Below are positions 1-9,370 of a DNA stretch of 64,000 nucleotides, in pieces. The first letter of the stretch is position 1; every line of letters begins with the position of its first letter. This DNA comes from Proteles cristata cristata (lineage: Eukaryota > Chordata > Mammalia > Carnivora > Hyaenidae). A model generated the notes under the pieces. It searched no databases. It worked only from the letters and a program-made list of their open reading frames with translations, and was not told the DNA's origin. The stretch is from NCBI GenBank assembly GCA_017311185.1, contig JAESUZ010001746.1, forward strand, positions 124,001-188,000, in the 5' to 3' direction. The translations under genes were made by a program, and so were the position numbers.

Positions 1-158
1 GCGGTTCGTGGGTTCGAGCCCCGCGTCGGGCTCTGTGCTGCCTGCCAGCTCAGAGCCTGGAGCCTGTTTCAGTCTGTGACTCCCTCTCTCTCTGACCCTC
101 CCCTGCTCACGCTCTCTCTCTCCTAGAAATAAAAAAAAAAAAAAAAATTAAAAAAAAA
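1..158 (+). mobile_element. Can-SINE (young subfamily), cut by window start
   Basis: The window opens inside the tRNA-derived part of a SINE (gcggttcgtgggttcgagcc), followed by the gagcctggagcc segment, the CT-rich block and a tagaaataaaa-type A-rich tail. It matches the copy at 52232-52446 closely. The 5' head lies outside the window. Confidence 0.93.
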
Positions 159-1539
159 GTGTTTCAGACAGAAGGGAAAAGTATTCTGTAAACTCTTAAA
201 TACCCTAGATACATCTAAGATACATATAGACTAGATCTATGTAATCTATTGATCCAAGAATTTAAAAAGTCATAGAAGGTAAGGAAGGAATTAGGAAAAA
301 AAGGCAATCAAATCACAAATGCAAGAAGAAAATTAACATTTATATTACTCTCTGTATTCTAAAAAAGCATTCATAAAACACCCTATTTTCATTACTTTTC
401 TTAGTGTTTTGTTACTCTCCACATGGGTACATAGACATTGTATTCAGTTTATCTTTCACAAAACACAAAGGGATTTTAGATGTTAAATAATTCACATGAA
501 GCCTGGAGCTCACAGCTGTATTACCAGCAGCTCTGCCAAAACCAGATATGGCCATTTTTGAAATCAGAAATCACTCTTATTAGGCTTTCTTTAGTGGAGA
601 GAATGCACAGAGAAGTTCCTGTGAAATCAATTAGCATATTAAAATATATTTTACTGTTGGATGACCCTTTCCTACTGCAGCAGAACTGATGATAAGCAAA
701 GCTGAAAAATAGGAGAAGCTATACCTCCTAATTACAAGCAATGACCTTTTAGGGGCCTTTCCTTTAGATGAACCACAAAGGCCTTTGCTTTTGATTAAGG
801 AGACCATTCTCAGCATCCTTGGTAGATTGCTGCCTCCTTGATTAATACTGTTAAATATTCCATAAAGACCAAGACAGATAAGAGCCAAATGTGCCCATTG
901 GATTTGAAAATCAGGATAGCCCTGTATTTCATGAGCAGAAAAAGTCTACAGAGAAGTACTGTACGGAAGCAAGACTGTGGTTTACAGTTAAGTTGTTTAA
1001 ACAAAGAATAGATCTTAGTGGTTGGACTCAGAAGCAAGCTAGGGGGTCGAAGGTCACAGCAGACACATGATACATGACATCCTTTTAGCAGTTGGGACAT
1101 TGAAACATTATTTCCAAAATGAGATTGTGATTGAATCTGCCAATAGTAATTTCCAAAATAACTCAAATAAAAATAAGTAATATGTAAAAAACACATTTTG
1201 CTAATGTGTCAAATTATATTTTCTAAGAAATGAGCACTTGTGTAACTATATATTTAAAGAATATTTACGTATAACGGAAAGAGATTATTTTAGTAATAGG
1301 AGTATATCAGAGACAACTTACAATAGAATTTCTAAAACTTAAATATATAATATTCTACGTTATTTTTTTCTTACAAATGTGATTTAACAATGCTTTGGCA
1401 GGTTAAACATCTTATTTCAGGGCTTACTGAAAAACAACATCTGCAATAAAGTCTAGTTCTATTAAAATCGGGGAAATGTTGCTGTAATGAAATTAAACAG
1501 GACCCAGTATTTCTATGGTTTTCTTTCCACTTTGCTGAG
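159..1539. other. AT-rich stretch, nothing recognised
   Basis: The longest open frame is 128 codons on the minus strand (810-1196). It shows no domain, no codon bias and no splice context that I could defend. No repeat family was recognised by eye. Confidence 0.6.

Positions 1540-1577
<38 letters not shown>
1540..1577. repeat. (AC)n then (TA)n microsatellite
   Basis: About 14 AC units run directly into a short TA run, followed by AT-rich ttattatat words to about 1612. The repeat sits where the CT-rich and A-rich tail of the adjoining minus-strand SINE piece would be. Confidence 0.95.
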
Positions 1578-1620
1578 GTTATTATATAAGTTATTATATT
1601 ATATATGTAATAATGTCTAC

Positions 1621-1697
1621 ATCCGACACAGGGCTTGAACTCATGACCCTGAGATCAAGAGTTGTATGGTCTTCTGACTGAGCCAGGCAGGTGCCCC
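1621..1697 (-). mobile_element. Can-SINE fragment (tRNA-like half)
   Basis: On the plus strand the segment reads atccgacacagggcttgaac and ends tgagccaggcaggtgcccc, which is the reverse complement of the SINE head. The distal half is missing or replaced by the AC/TA microsatellite to its left. Confidence 0.85.
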
Positions 1698-3571
1698 AAG
1701 ACACACTTGAAACAGCAGTAAACTGATAAAACTAATAAACTTGCTGGATTCCTGTTTTCAGATCTGAAAGGTAAACTTTGTTTCAGGCATAGTAGCCCCA
1801 ATAATAGAACAAAGGTGTCAGTTTTACAAAAATGCTGACCACCAGGTCAGTAAGAAGTAACACAAGACACAAATATGTTAAGATTATATTAACTAAATGG
1901 TTTTATAGGCTAATTATTATAAAAATCATAGCATATGAACAAAATGATTAATGAGCATAATTTGGAGATTAATTTACTCCTGAAGAAAGGTTAAAAATAT
2001 TGGAACAAATACTTACACAAATTGTTAAATATATCCTAAATTACATATCAAAGTATGTAGTTAGAGATGTAGATGAATGTACTTGAAAACAAGATTTGAG
2101 TAGCATACATTTTTTTTCTGTTTCTCCTGTGATACCATGAATATAGAATTTGTTATTTCACTACCACTATGCAACTATTTGGAGAATTGCTACAATTACA
2201 TCAAATATTCATCTCAAAGAGTTATGTGATTTCTAAATGTTTCTGAATTATCTGAAGGGTAGCTAAAAAACAGGTGAAAAAATAGTGACTTAAAAGGAAA
2301 TATATGTTGAGTAGTGATTATGATTTATGGCAAAATCCAGTTTCCATGACATAACGGTTTGATCCTATCCTCAAGGGGCTCAATAGCTACTAGTCTTAGA
2401 TTGTTAGGCTATTGATCACCACTATGCATTATCTTTTTTGTGTATCTTGTATCTGTAATGTTTGCAATCAAATAAACTATTGTTTTGAAAGCAAAATGTT
2501 TTAGGTTAGCAAGATAGATTAACATTAAATATTGAGTGATGATCTTCCCATAGTACAAATTTACTCTACATACATGACAAATCATCACAAAATCTAATCC
2601 TATTCAAATATTTGTTGATTGAACTCGTGTTATTCACTTACACTAAACACATTATGAATTTGGATGAATACATTAAACTATACTTATAAAATGGTACATT
2701 GTATATTAAAATAATGTGATAGAATAACGCTCACTATTATCTTAAAGGAAACAGAATGTCCCCAAACAGTTTACTTAATGGGCTCCTATTTTACTATTAG
2801 ATGCATCATATAAAGATTGAGTGGTTAGTTACTGACCAAAGGCAAAACATATTTGCATCAATTTCATGAAGTAACAAACATTTAAAAAATCTAAATCCAT
2901 AACATTATTCAAATAAAAGGAAAAAAGTGTCAGAAATAGTTCCGTGGAGTTTGAAGAAATATAAATAATAGGGAGGAAGAAAGTTCCAGGTGCAGGCAGA
3001 AGGTAAAACAAAGCAAAGCAATGACAAGACAAACAAAGAGAATGACATCCCAGCTGGAGGAGGAGGTGACTATTACAGAAGCCAGGGCCATTCCGAGAGT
3101 TCTAAGCTGAGGCAACAGCCCTAGGCAGGAGGTAGAAGGCCCCACATAGTCAGAGGGTGATTAATGTCAGAACTGCCTCTGGCCAACCTGTTAGCCATCC
3201 CATCTCTCTTTCCCAGGTCAAAGCAGAACACGCCACTGCTGGACTTCGTAGAACATGTTGTTCTTCCTACACTCACAAGTGCTGGGGAGTCAGGGAAGTC
3301 TCGCACCTGCAGATATGCTACCAGAAAGACATCAAGGTCTGCTCCTCCCCTACAAATAGCAAAGGATCAGATTCTACATGGAATAAATAAGTAAATAAAT
3401 AAAGTCAGAGAACCCACTATCATTGAACAAGGTTTGAATCAACAAGCAGGATAAAGAGTAAACAATTGATATAGTAAATCAAGAAGTTAATTATAAAAAA
3501 TTATTAAATTAATTACAATAAAAAGAAAGTTCTGGGGGGATGTTAGCTTTATTAGAAATACTTCTGGATAT
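1698..3571. other. AT-rich stretch, nothing recognised
   Basis: A slightly more GC-rich patch at 3100-3330 has overlapping open frames on both strands (61-77 codons). None resembles a known protein. No repeat family was identified by eye. Confidence 0.55.
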
Positions 3572-3767
3572 GGGGTGCTTGGGTGACTCAGTCGGTTAAG
3601 CAACCCACTTTGGCTCAGGTCACAGTCTCCCAGTTCATGAGTTCAAGCCCCAGGTCTGGCTCTGCACAGGTGGTGTGGAGCCTGCTTGGGATTCACTCTC
3701 TCTATCCCTTCCCCACTTGTGCTCTCTATTTCTCTCTCTCAAAATAAATACATAAGCCTATTTTTTT
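3572..3767 (+). mobile_element. Can-SINE, diverged copy
   Basis: Head ggggtgcttgggtgactcag, then gttcaagccccaggtctggc, a CT-rich block and an aaaataaatacataa tail. Many substitutions and no clean target duplication indicate an old copy. Confidence 0.9.
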
Positions 3768-3865
3768 TTAAGAAAATGAAACACTTCTAGAAATCTTGTA
3801 ATTTAACATTTTACCATCTCAATGAAAAATAGTGAAATAGATGGGTTGAACAGACAGAGAGTTTT

Positions 3866-3870
3866 GAAGG
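3866..3870. repeat. Provirus target-site duplication, left copy (gaagg)
   Basis: gaagg abuts the first base (TG) of the left LTR and is repeated at 9822-9826 straight after the terminal CA of the right LTR. A short duplication of 5-6 bp is usual for class II retroviral integration. Confidence 0.85.
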
Positions 3871-4321
3871 TGTTGCGGACGAAATGACACAAAGGACAAG
3901 GCACACACAAAAGACAGACACAGACACAACTACGGCCGGAGGAACAATTCTACGCAAGCCCCTCTTGCGGTTTATTTTATACCCCGGTAACTGGATACAA
4001 ACTGAAATCTACAAGATGCATTCCTTTACCAATTAAGAGCAAGTAGCCAAACACATTTCAAGGACAGGGGAGAGCAAAGGGAGGAAGCGACCACAACATG
4101 TTTACTAAGAGGCCTGCTCACAATTCCAGCCTTCTCCTTACTTCTAAGGAGAGCATGTTCCCTCGTTTGCAAGCGGACCATTAAACTTGGATACTGTGTG
4201 CAGGCCTCCTGGCAGAGCATCCTGTTTGCAGGAATGCCTTGCCCAGGCAGGGAGCCCCGTGTGCAGGCACATCCCCGCGTCCCTAGCCACGCTTTCTTGT
4301 GGTCACTGTCGGGCTCCCACA
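3871..4321 (-). repeat. Provirus 3' LTR
   Basis: The 451-bp LTR begins TGTTG and ends CACA on the plus strand. By eye it differs from the 5' LTR at 13 positions (2.9%), with no indels. On the minus strand it starts TGTGGGAGCC, directly after the polypurine tract. It keeps CG at four places where the 5' LTR has TG. Confidence 0.95.
3971..3981 (-). promoter_or_regulatory. Overlapping TATA box / polyadenylation signal in 3' LTR
   Basis: On the minus strand the segment reads TATAAAATAAA, so a TATA-like word and an AATAAA word share bases. In this LTR the AATAAA would serve as the 3' processing signal. Function is inferred from position and sequence only. Confidence 0.55.
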
Positions 4322-6150
4322 TCTCCCCCTTTTTTCTGAGAAGCGGTAGCAAACTGTAAAGTGGCGAGAACGTGTTGTCTATCTTTTTTCAGTTGTTGCC
4401 TTCTTCGCCAGCACCGGAAGACTAAAATAATAACACAGCATAAAAGTATTATGAGTAAAGTATTCACGAGAACAGTTCCAATTAGGGCAGACACATGTCC
4501 AAGAGGGTTCAAATTATTCATCCCTTTCTGTAAATCCCTTAACAGATCGGACCCAGTAATGTCAGGTAGTGTTTTGCTAAATGTAGACAAAATTTGCTGC
4601 TCTGACTCCATAATTTCCTTAGTTAGGTTTTGATACCCTGTTAATGACCATTTCACCTTTGCTCAACCTTCGCTCATGTTAAAAGGCACAGATGTTATAC
4701 ATCATTGAGAGGAGTTCCAATCACATTTCAATACACCTTTTGTGGATAAGACAATTAATTGATCCCCAAGCCACGAAACAGTATGTTGAAGACTGAGTAC
4801 ATCAGTTGCAAGTTGTGCATCCAGATCTCGTTGTTGTTGCCATAATAAATGAGAGTCTTTATGCCATTCCCGTACAACAAAGTCTGCTGTTTAGAATCCT
4901 TGATGCAAAAGCAAGTCCAGCCACGGCAGCGGTTGCAGTAACTGCAGCCACTGCAAGAACGGAAGCTATGATTAGTCCAAGCAGGCGTCGGGACCGGTGA
5001 AGCAAAGTTTGTATAGCAGTCACCAAATGAGATACAGCAAAAGAGTCTGACCAAGGTCTTGTCAAATTTACAGGCAACCACACTTCGGTACGAGTTTTAA
5101 CAATCACCAATGAAAAATTAGAGTTATTGATTTGTGTTTCAAAACTTTTCCACCATGACTGATTTACACATTGTGTTAAATTACAATGATTACATGATAT
5201 AGATCCCTCTGTAGCATTCCAAGTCCAATTCCCATACAAGAATACAAAGGGGTATTTTAGACAAGCTGTAGCAGAATAGGATTTATTAACATGCAAGTTA
5301 ACATGAAAAGGACCTGAACTGTCAGTCTTATCCAAAGTATAGTTTCCTGACCATATAGTGAGATTCCCTGAAACTGCCCATAATTTCCAAATATTCCCTT
5401 GAAAGTGGGGATACCCTAACAATTGCAATTTAGGGGGACGAGTGCAAACTGTTGCCATTTTACGGTTTCATTACCGTTATCCATTAAAGTACCATTAATT
5501 CGATGCCATTTAAAAGTTTTGTTAGACCATTTTTCCAAAATTTGACCATGGTCAGGGCTCCAATCTACAATAACAAATCCAGAATAATTCATGACCTTAA
5601 AGGGCCCGTGACTTCGGCATCTTTCCCATTCCAAAGATTCTAGAGAAGGAATAAAAAAATTAGAAGGGCATAATGGTATAAAGGTATCAGGATGGTGACT
5701 CATCGGCGTCGTAGAGGTGTTGAATCCCCTGGTGGAAACAAGTACAGTAAAGACAGCAGGATGATAATTATTATATGTTACTCCCCAGGTATTATAAGAG
5801 TGATGATTATGCTTCCTTGTAGAGAGGCAAAAGGGATGTCCTCCGATGGACAAGGGGAGACCCTCCACTGCAACAGTAACATTACTTATGTTATATTGAT
5901 TATTATGATGATGCAAATGCTTAATTCCTCCACACACAGGTGGTGGGAAGAATGCAGTTTCATTGGTGCATACCTGTACTTCAGGTTCATCCCAAGAGAC
6001 AACTCTCACAAGAGAAGGATTAGGAACATAAGCCCAATAAGTATATTCTATCGCTTGCGCATACATTACCTGACAGGTAACCACAGCCATCTTCTCCTCT
6101 TCTTTCCTTCGAAAATGCAATTCTGCTGCTGATAGATTTTCTTGCTCCAA
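4303..6150 (-). pseudogene. env: Provirus env remnant (surface and transmembrane subunits)
   Basis: Env would mediate receptor binding and membrane fusion. The surface subunit lies in two frames (5416-6150 and 4859-5458) with many Asn-X-Ser/Thr sites. The second frame holds a furin-like RSRR (its residues 155-158; bases 4985-4996), followed by a hydrophobic Ala/Val-rich fusion-peptide-like stretch. The transmembrane ectodomain is spread over further frames with in-frame stops near 4670-4710. The last frame (4303-4656) has a ~25-residue membrane span at its residues 56-80 followed by a basic CWRRR tail, and it runs through the polypurine tract into the LTR. There is no signal peptide: the surface reading begins within residual integrase sequence, which points to a deletion. 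At least three frame changes plus stops make it non-functional. Confidence 0.88.
4322..4336 (-). promoter_or_regulatory. Polypurine tract (plus-strand primer)
   Basis: On the minus strand AGAAAAAAGGGGGAGA abuts the first TG of the 3' LTR. A purine run in exactly this place is the standard retroviral plus-strand priming site. The env frame also crosses it, encoding KKGG there. Confidence 0.9.
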
Positions 6151-6763
6151 ATATTCAGAAAATTTAAAGTTAGTAAGGTTTGATTCAAGATGTCTTTTGG
6201 TTTCATAAATCTCTCCTGTTCCACCTTTTTTATTTTTTCAACATACTCACGTAAAGTACGATTAGCCCTTTCAATGATAGCTTGTCCTTGACTATTATAA
6301 GGGATACCAAAAGTATGAATCACATGATATTGGGATAAAAAAATGAGTTAATTTTGCAGATTGGTAGGTGGGTGCATTATCAGTTTTCAATTCAATTGGG
6401 ACCCCCATAACTGCAAAACAAGATAATAAATGAGTAATAACAGCAATAACAGCAACAGCCTTTTCAGAATGTAATGTAGTAGCCCATTGGAAATGTGTGC
6501 ATGTATCTATAGTATGATGGACGCATTTTTGTTGTCCAAAGGATGAAAGAAAAATTACATCCATTTCATACCTGATTTGCTTGCAATCCTCTTATGTTGA
6601 CACCTGGTGGGGTAAATGGTAAGGTAAAAGGTGCATAAATAGAACAAGAGTGAACAGTAAGATTTTTTTTTTTTAATCCTTTAGAGTTAGTATGTTGCAG
6701 ACGATGCTCTTGTTTTGCTGCTTCTATAGGATAAAGTAATGCATCAATTACAGCATTTCTGAA
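6066..6763 (-). pseudogene. pol: Provirus pol remnant: integrase
   Basis: Integrase inserts viral DNA into host DNA. Its pieces lie in three frames. The first (up to 6566) carries the zinc-binding H-x3-H (residues 85 and 89 of the 6566-6958 frame) and GVNIRGLQ. The next (6295-6564) starts MDV, whose Asp is the first catalytic acid, then IDT and TDNAP, whose Asp is the second. The third (6066-6323) holds GIPYNSQGQ and IIE, the catalytic Glu. The zinc motif reads C-S-I-Y, so its second cysteine appears replaced by tyrosine. An A-run (6662-6674 on the plus strand is T) may have slipped here. The C-terminal DNA-binding domain is missing: after SAAELHF-like sequence the reading passes into env. 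Confidence 0.88.
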
Positions 6764-7020
6764 TGACAAGGGTCCAGGAAGGGCAGAATGTGCACGTATA
6801 TGGGTAAAGAAAATTAATTCTAAACGCCGCAGAAGTGATCGCAGAAGTGATCGTTGTACCTGATAAAACAATTTGTCAATATCTGTTTTAAGAGTTATAG
6901 GGTGAAACCTGAGGAAGCTGCAAACAAGAGAGAACAGCATACCGGGAATCTGAAACAATGTTAACAGCGAGTTGAGGAAAGTCTTGCAAAACTAAGTAAA
7001 TAGCCCACAGCTCAGCAGGC
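6764..7020 (-). pseudogene. pol: Provirus pol remnant: RNase H, C-terminal part
   Basis: RNase H removes the RNA strand during reverse transcription. From about 7019 the minus strand reads PAELWAIYLVL and then VSDSRYAV, matching the catalytic Glu and the second Asp regions of retroviral RNase H. That frame stops near 6897. The neighbouring frame continues with FFTHIRAHSALPGPLS, the usual end of RNase H before integrase. A 12-bp tandem duplication (6829-6852) adds a second RSLL. The N-terminal part of the domain was not found. Confidence 0.8.
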
Positions 7021-7898
7021 TGCACAGAGCAAAACGAATGGAGAAGGCAGAAGAGGCAAGCTGACAGCAGGAGGCAGAGAAAGAATTAGCAGTTTTAAAT
7101 TTTGTGAGCTTAGACAGAGTGGACTTAAGGTTTGTTAGGCAGTCTATATCAGTCTGGAGAAGACAAGGAACTTCCCCGAAACAAAAGGAGTTTCGGCAGC
7201 TGCTTGGGAATATTCCTTAAAGTCCCCGTCCCGAGGTAAACCAGCCACAGTTGGCTTCAATTATAGCCATTAATCTGGGAAAAGAATGAGTGAGAAGCCC
7301 TCAACATTTACTAGAAAGAGGAACAGAGAACAGGAGTTAACATCCCCTTCAGTCTAAATTTATTTCAGCCAGACCAATAAGATCCCCTTCATTAGGTTTT
7401 TCCGGATATTGGTTGGGCACTCTTAGTGAGGCAATGTCACAAAGACAAAGGGTTGGGGGTGCTCTCTCTAATGAGGAGACAAGTCAGATATCTGTTTGGT
7501 CGTGTCTCAAAAGAACTTAAGAGATGCTTAGCTGTAGTGGTCTCAGCTTTGGAAACTATTCCGATGCCACCATAGACTGTATGCCATTTACCACAAAATC
7601 GCAGACAGGCACAGTCAGACCCCATAGGCTTTTTGGGACCTTAAGGGCGCCCACCCGTGGAGCCACAGAATCAAACCCAGCAGGCAAGTCAGACCGAATT
7701 GCATATTCACATCTATATACATACTAGAGGTTACTAGATTCCCTCCCACAGAAATTCTACAGATAAGACTAACAATGACAATGACAAACAGGACAAAACA
7801 GATACAGAAGTGGCCACAAAACAGGTTTATGAGTTTGCTGAAGGGCCAACCGACGTCTCGGTGTGCCCTGGGGGAGGGAAATAGCTGCGTCCAGCTTT
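7021..7898 (-). other. Unassigned block inside the provirus, where protease and reverse transcriptase should be
   Basis: This block sits between dUTPase and RNase H. None of its six frames shows a protease DTGA motif or a reverse transcriptase Y-x-D-D motif. The minus-strand frame 7615-7902 (95 codons) has a hydrophobic stretch at residues 31-50 that looks membrane-spanning, and a nearby frame reads TPRRRLALQ. Another frame (7437-7625, 62 codons) has no recognisable motif. It could be rearranged or strongly decayed retroviral sequence, part of another element, or captured DNA. I cannot choose between these. Confidence 0.5.
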
Positions 7899-8423
7899 TC
7901 ATTTAATCCCCCAGACAGAAGCACATGTGCATTTAAGGATCCAGATGATAAGTTGATTTACCTCATTTTTTCTTAATAACAAAAATGGGAGCGCTCGAGG
8001 AAGTTGAGCAGTGGCCACTAGTTTTCCGACGGAATGGTTACAGAAGCCCCATGGGAGAGAGAAGATAAGTATTTGTGCTATACGTTCTCCAGCCAATAGT
8101 GAAAATGTAACAGAAGTAGAAACCATAATTAAAATTTCTCCAACAAAATCAGAGTCTATAACTCCAGGAATTATGGTTAGGCCTCTTAAAGCTGCACTGC
8201 TACGGCCCAATATTAAACCAAAGGTGCCTTTAAGCAATGGGCCAAATATGTTTGTCCTTAATTTATAAATGCCACCTCCCTGAGACAAAAAAAGAACATT
8301 TTCAGCAAGAGGTAAATCAGCAGCCGCACTCCCTGAAGTTGCAGAGAGTAAATCTGACACCATTAAAGGTTTAGCTATTCCTGATGTACAGTCATCTCTA
8401 AGGGTTGTTGGAAAACAAAGGGG
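7899..8423 (-). pseudogene. Provirus dUTPase domain (pro frame)
   Basis: dUTPase hydrolyses dUTP and lowers uracil in viral DNA. In betaretroviruses the domain precedes protease in the pro frame. The open frame runs from about 8423 to 7899. Counting from its Met at 8363, motif 1 is ATSGSAAADL (residues 8-17), motif 2 GRSS (53-56), motif 3 GVIDSDFVGEI (67-77) and motif 4 GERIAQILI (92-100). The C-terminal glycine-rich motif 5 is not evident and no protease follows. The domain directly follows a shortened gag, so nucleocapsid appears deleted. It is the best preserved coding piece of the element, but it has no intact context for expression by frameshifting. Confidence 0.85.
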
Positions 8424-8470
8424 TTACTTGAGGAGTGGGAGGCGCAGTCAATTGAGTCCCCGGCATTGTT

Positions 8471-9273
8471 TTAACAATTTCCACCCTTGGAGGGCTTCAT
8501 AGCCTGAGCCAAATCAGTAGCAAAAACAGCAGCATTATGTTCAGTTCCCCCCACTCCTGAACAAGCTCTAATATATTCAGCTATAGAAGCTCCCTGCCCT
8601 TTTAAAGGGCCCAAAACACGTTTACATTCCGGGTTTGCATTTTCAAAAGCAAGCGTCTGCAAAAGTATCTCCGAGATTTCATCACGTCCAACATCCCGCT
8701 CAACAGCCACCCGCAATCTAGCAAGAAAATCAGTATAGGGTTCATTAGGTCCTTGTAAAGTTTTTTGTAAAAGAAGGCTGAGCGTGGCCAGTAGGTACAA
8801 CATGGCGCCAAGCCCTAAGAAATACCTGGCGCACCTGCTGTAAATCCTGGTCGGAAAATTGAGCCTGATCTCTCAAGGCTCGAAATTGTCTCTCTCCCAT
8901 CACTTTATCCTCCAGAGGACCAGGAGGGTTCTGTCCCTCATTAATTTGAGCCTGCTTTCGGGCTTCCTCTTCCCACCAACTCCTTAATTGCAGAATGCAA
9001 TGCAAGTGCTTGAGTGATAGCACTACATAGAGTCCACAGTTTCAAAGGGATTATGTTACCCTTCTGATGCTGTTGCTGTAATTCCTTCTGTATTAACTTC
9101 CATTCCTTTAAGTTTAATTGTACTTTGGGTTGGCACTTAAACCCATAACAATGCTGCTCCACAAGGCGAAATAACTCAGATAAACGGCGACTAGATGCCT
9201 TCACCCCGATGGAGTGAAGAAGTCCTTTGACTAGCTCCATGTATTGTGCCTTTGCTGATGGGGAATTCCCCAT
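8471..9273 (-). pseudogene. gag: Provirus gag remnant (matrix and part of capsid)
   Basis: Gag would build the particle. The start at 9273 gives MGNSPS, a myristoylation-type N-terminus, and about 90 residues of matrix (helix-rich, LKEWK, GNIIPL). The reading then shifts frame near 9000 (WWEEEARKQ) and near 8800. The third piece (8471-8803) is the C-terminal capsid domain with the major homology region: QGPNEPYTDFLARL, then FENANPECK. Capsid is followed by a stop at 8471. No Cys-His zinc knuckle is present, so nucleocapsid is lost. The total of ~800 bp is less than half the usual length, so the region between matrix and capsid is also largely missing. Confidence 0.9.
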
Positions 9274-9320
9274 AATTTTCCCGAAAGTTCCCCTGCCTTG
9301 GACCTACAATCCCCGAGGGG

Positions 9321-9330
9321 TACTCACCCT
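9321..9330 (-). promoter_or_regulatory. Candidate major splice donor of the provirus
   Basis: On the minus strand AAAGGGTGAGTACC lies between the primer site and the gag start, where retroviruses place the donor used for env mRNA. It fits the AG/GTRAGT pattern well. Use is inferred, not shown. Confidence 0.5.
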
Positions 9331-9350
9331 TTCGGTTTCGTTCGCCCTCT

Positions 9351-9368
9351 GCCCCACGTTGGGCGCCA
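9351..9368 (-). other. Primer-binding site, tRNA-Lys1,2 type
   Basis: On the minus strand the 18 bases TGGCGCCCAACGTGGGGC lie two bases after the 5' LTR. They match the primer site complementary to the 3' end of tRNA-Lys1,2 that several betaretroviruses use. Confidence 0.93.
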
Positions 9369-9370
9369 GA

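Noticed and set aside
1371..1681. Open frames containing Val-Cys or His-Thr repeats
   Set aside because: They are translations of the (AC)n microsatellite; likewise at 23088-23373.
5692..6132. 146-codon plus-strand open frame
   Set aside because: It is antisense to the env remnant, which explains the sequence fully. Its own translation shows no motif.
7615..7902. 95-codon minus-strand frame with a membrane-like stretch as a separate gene
   Set aside because: It lies inside the provirus without a start context or family match. Kept only as part of the unassigned block.
8011..8268. 85-codon plus-strand frame within the provirus
   Set aside because: Antisense shadow of the dUTPase frame.
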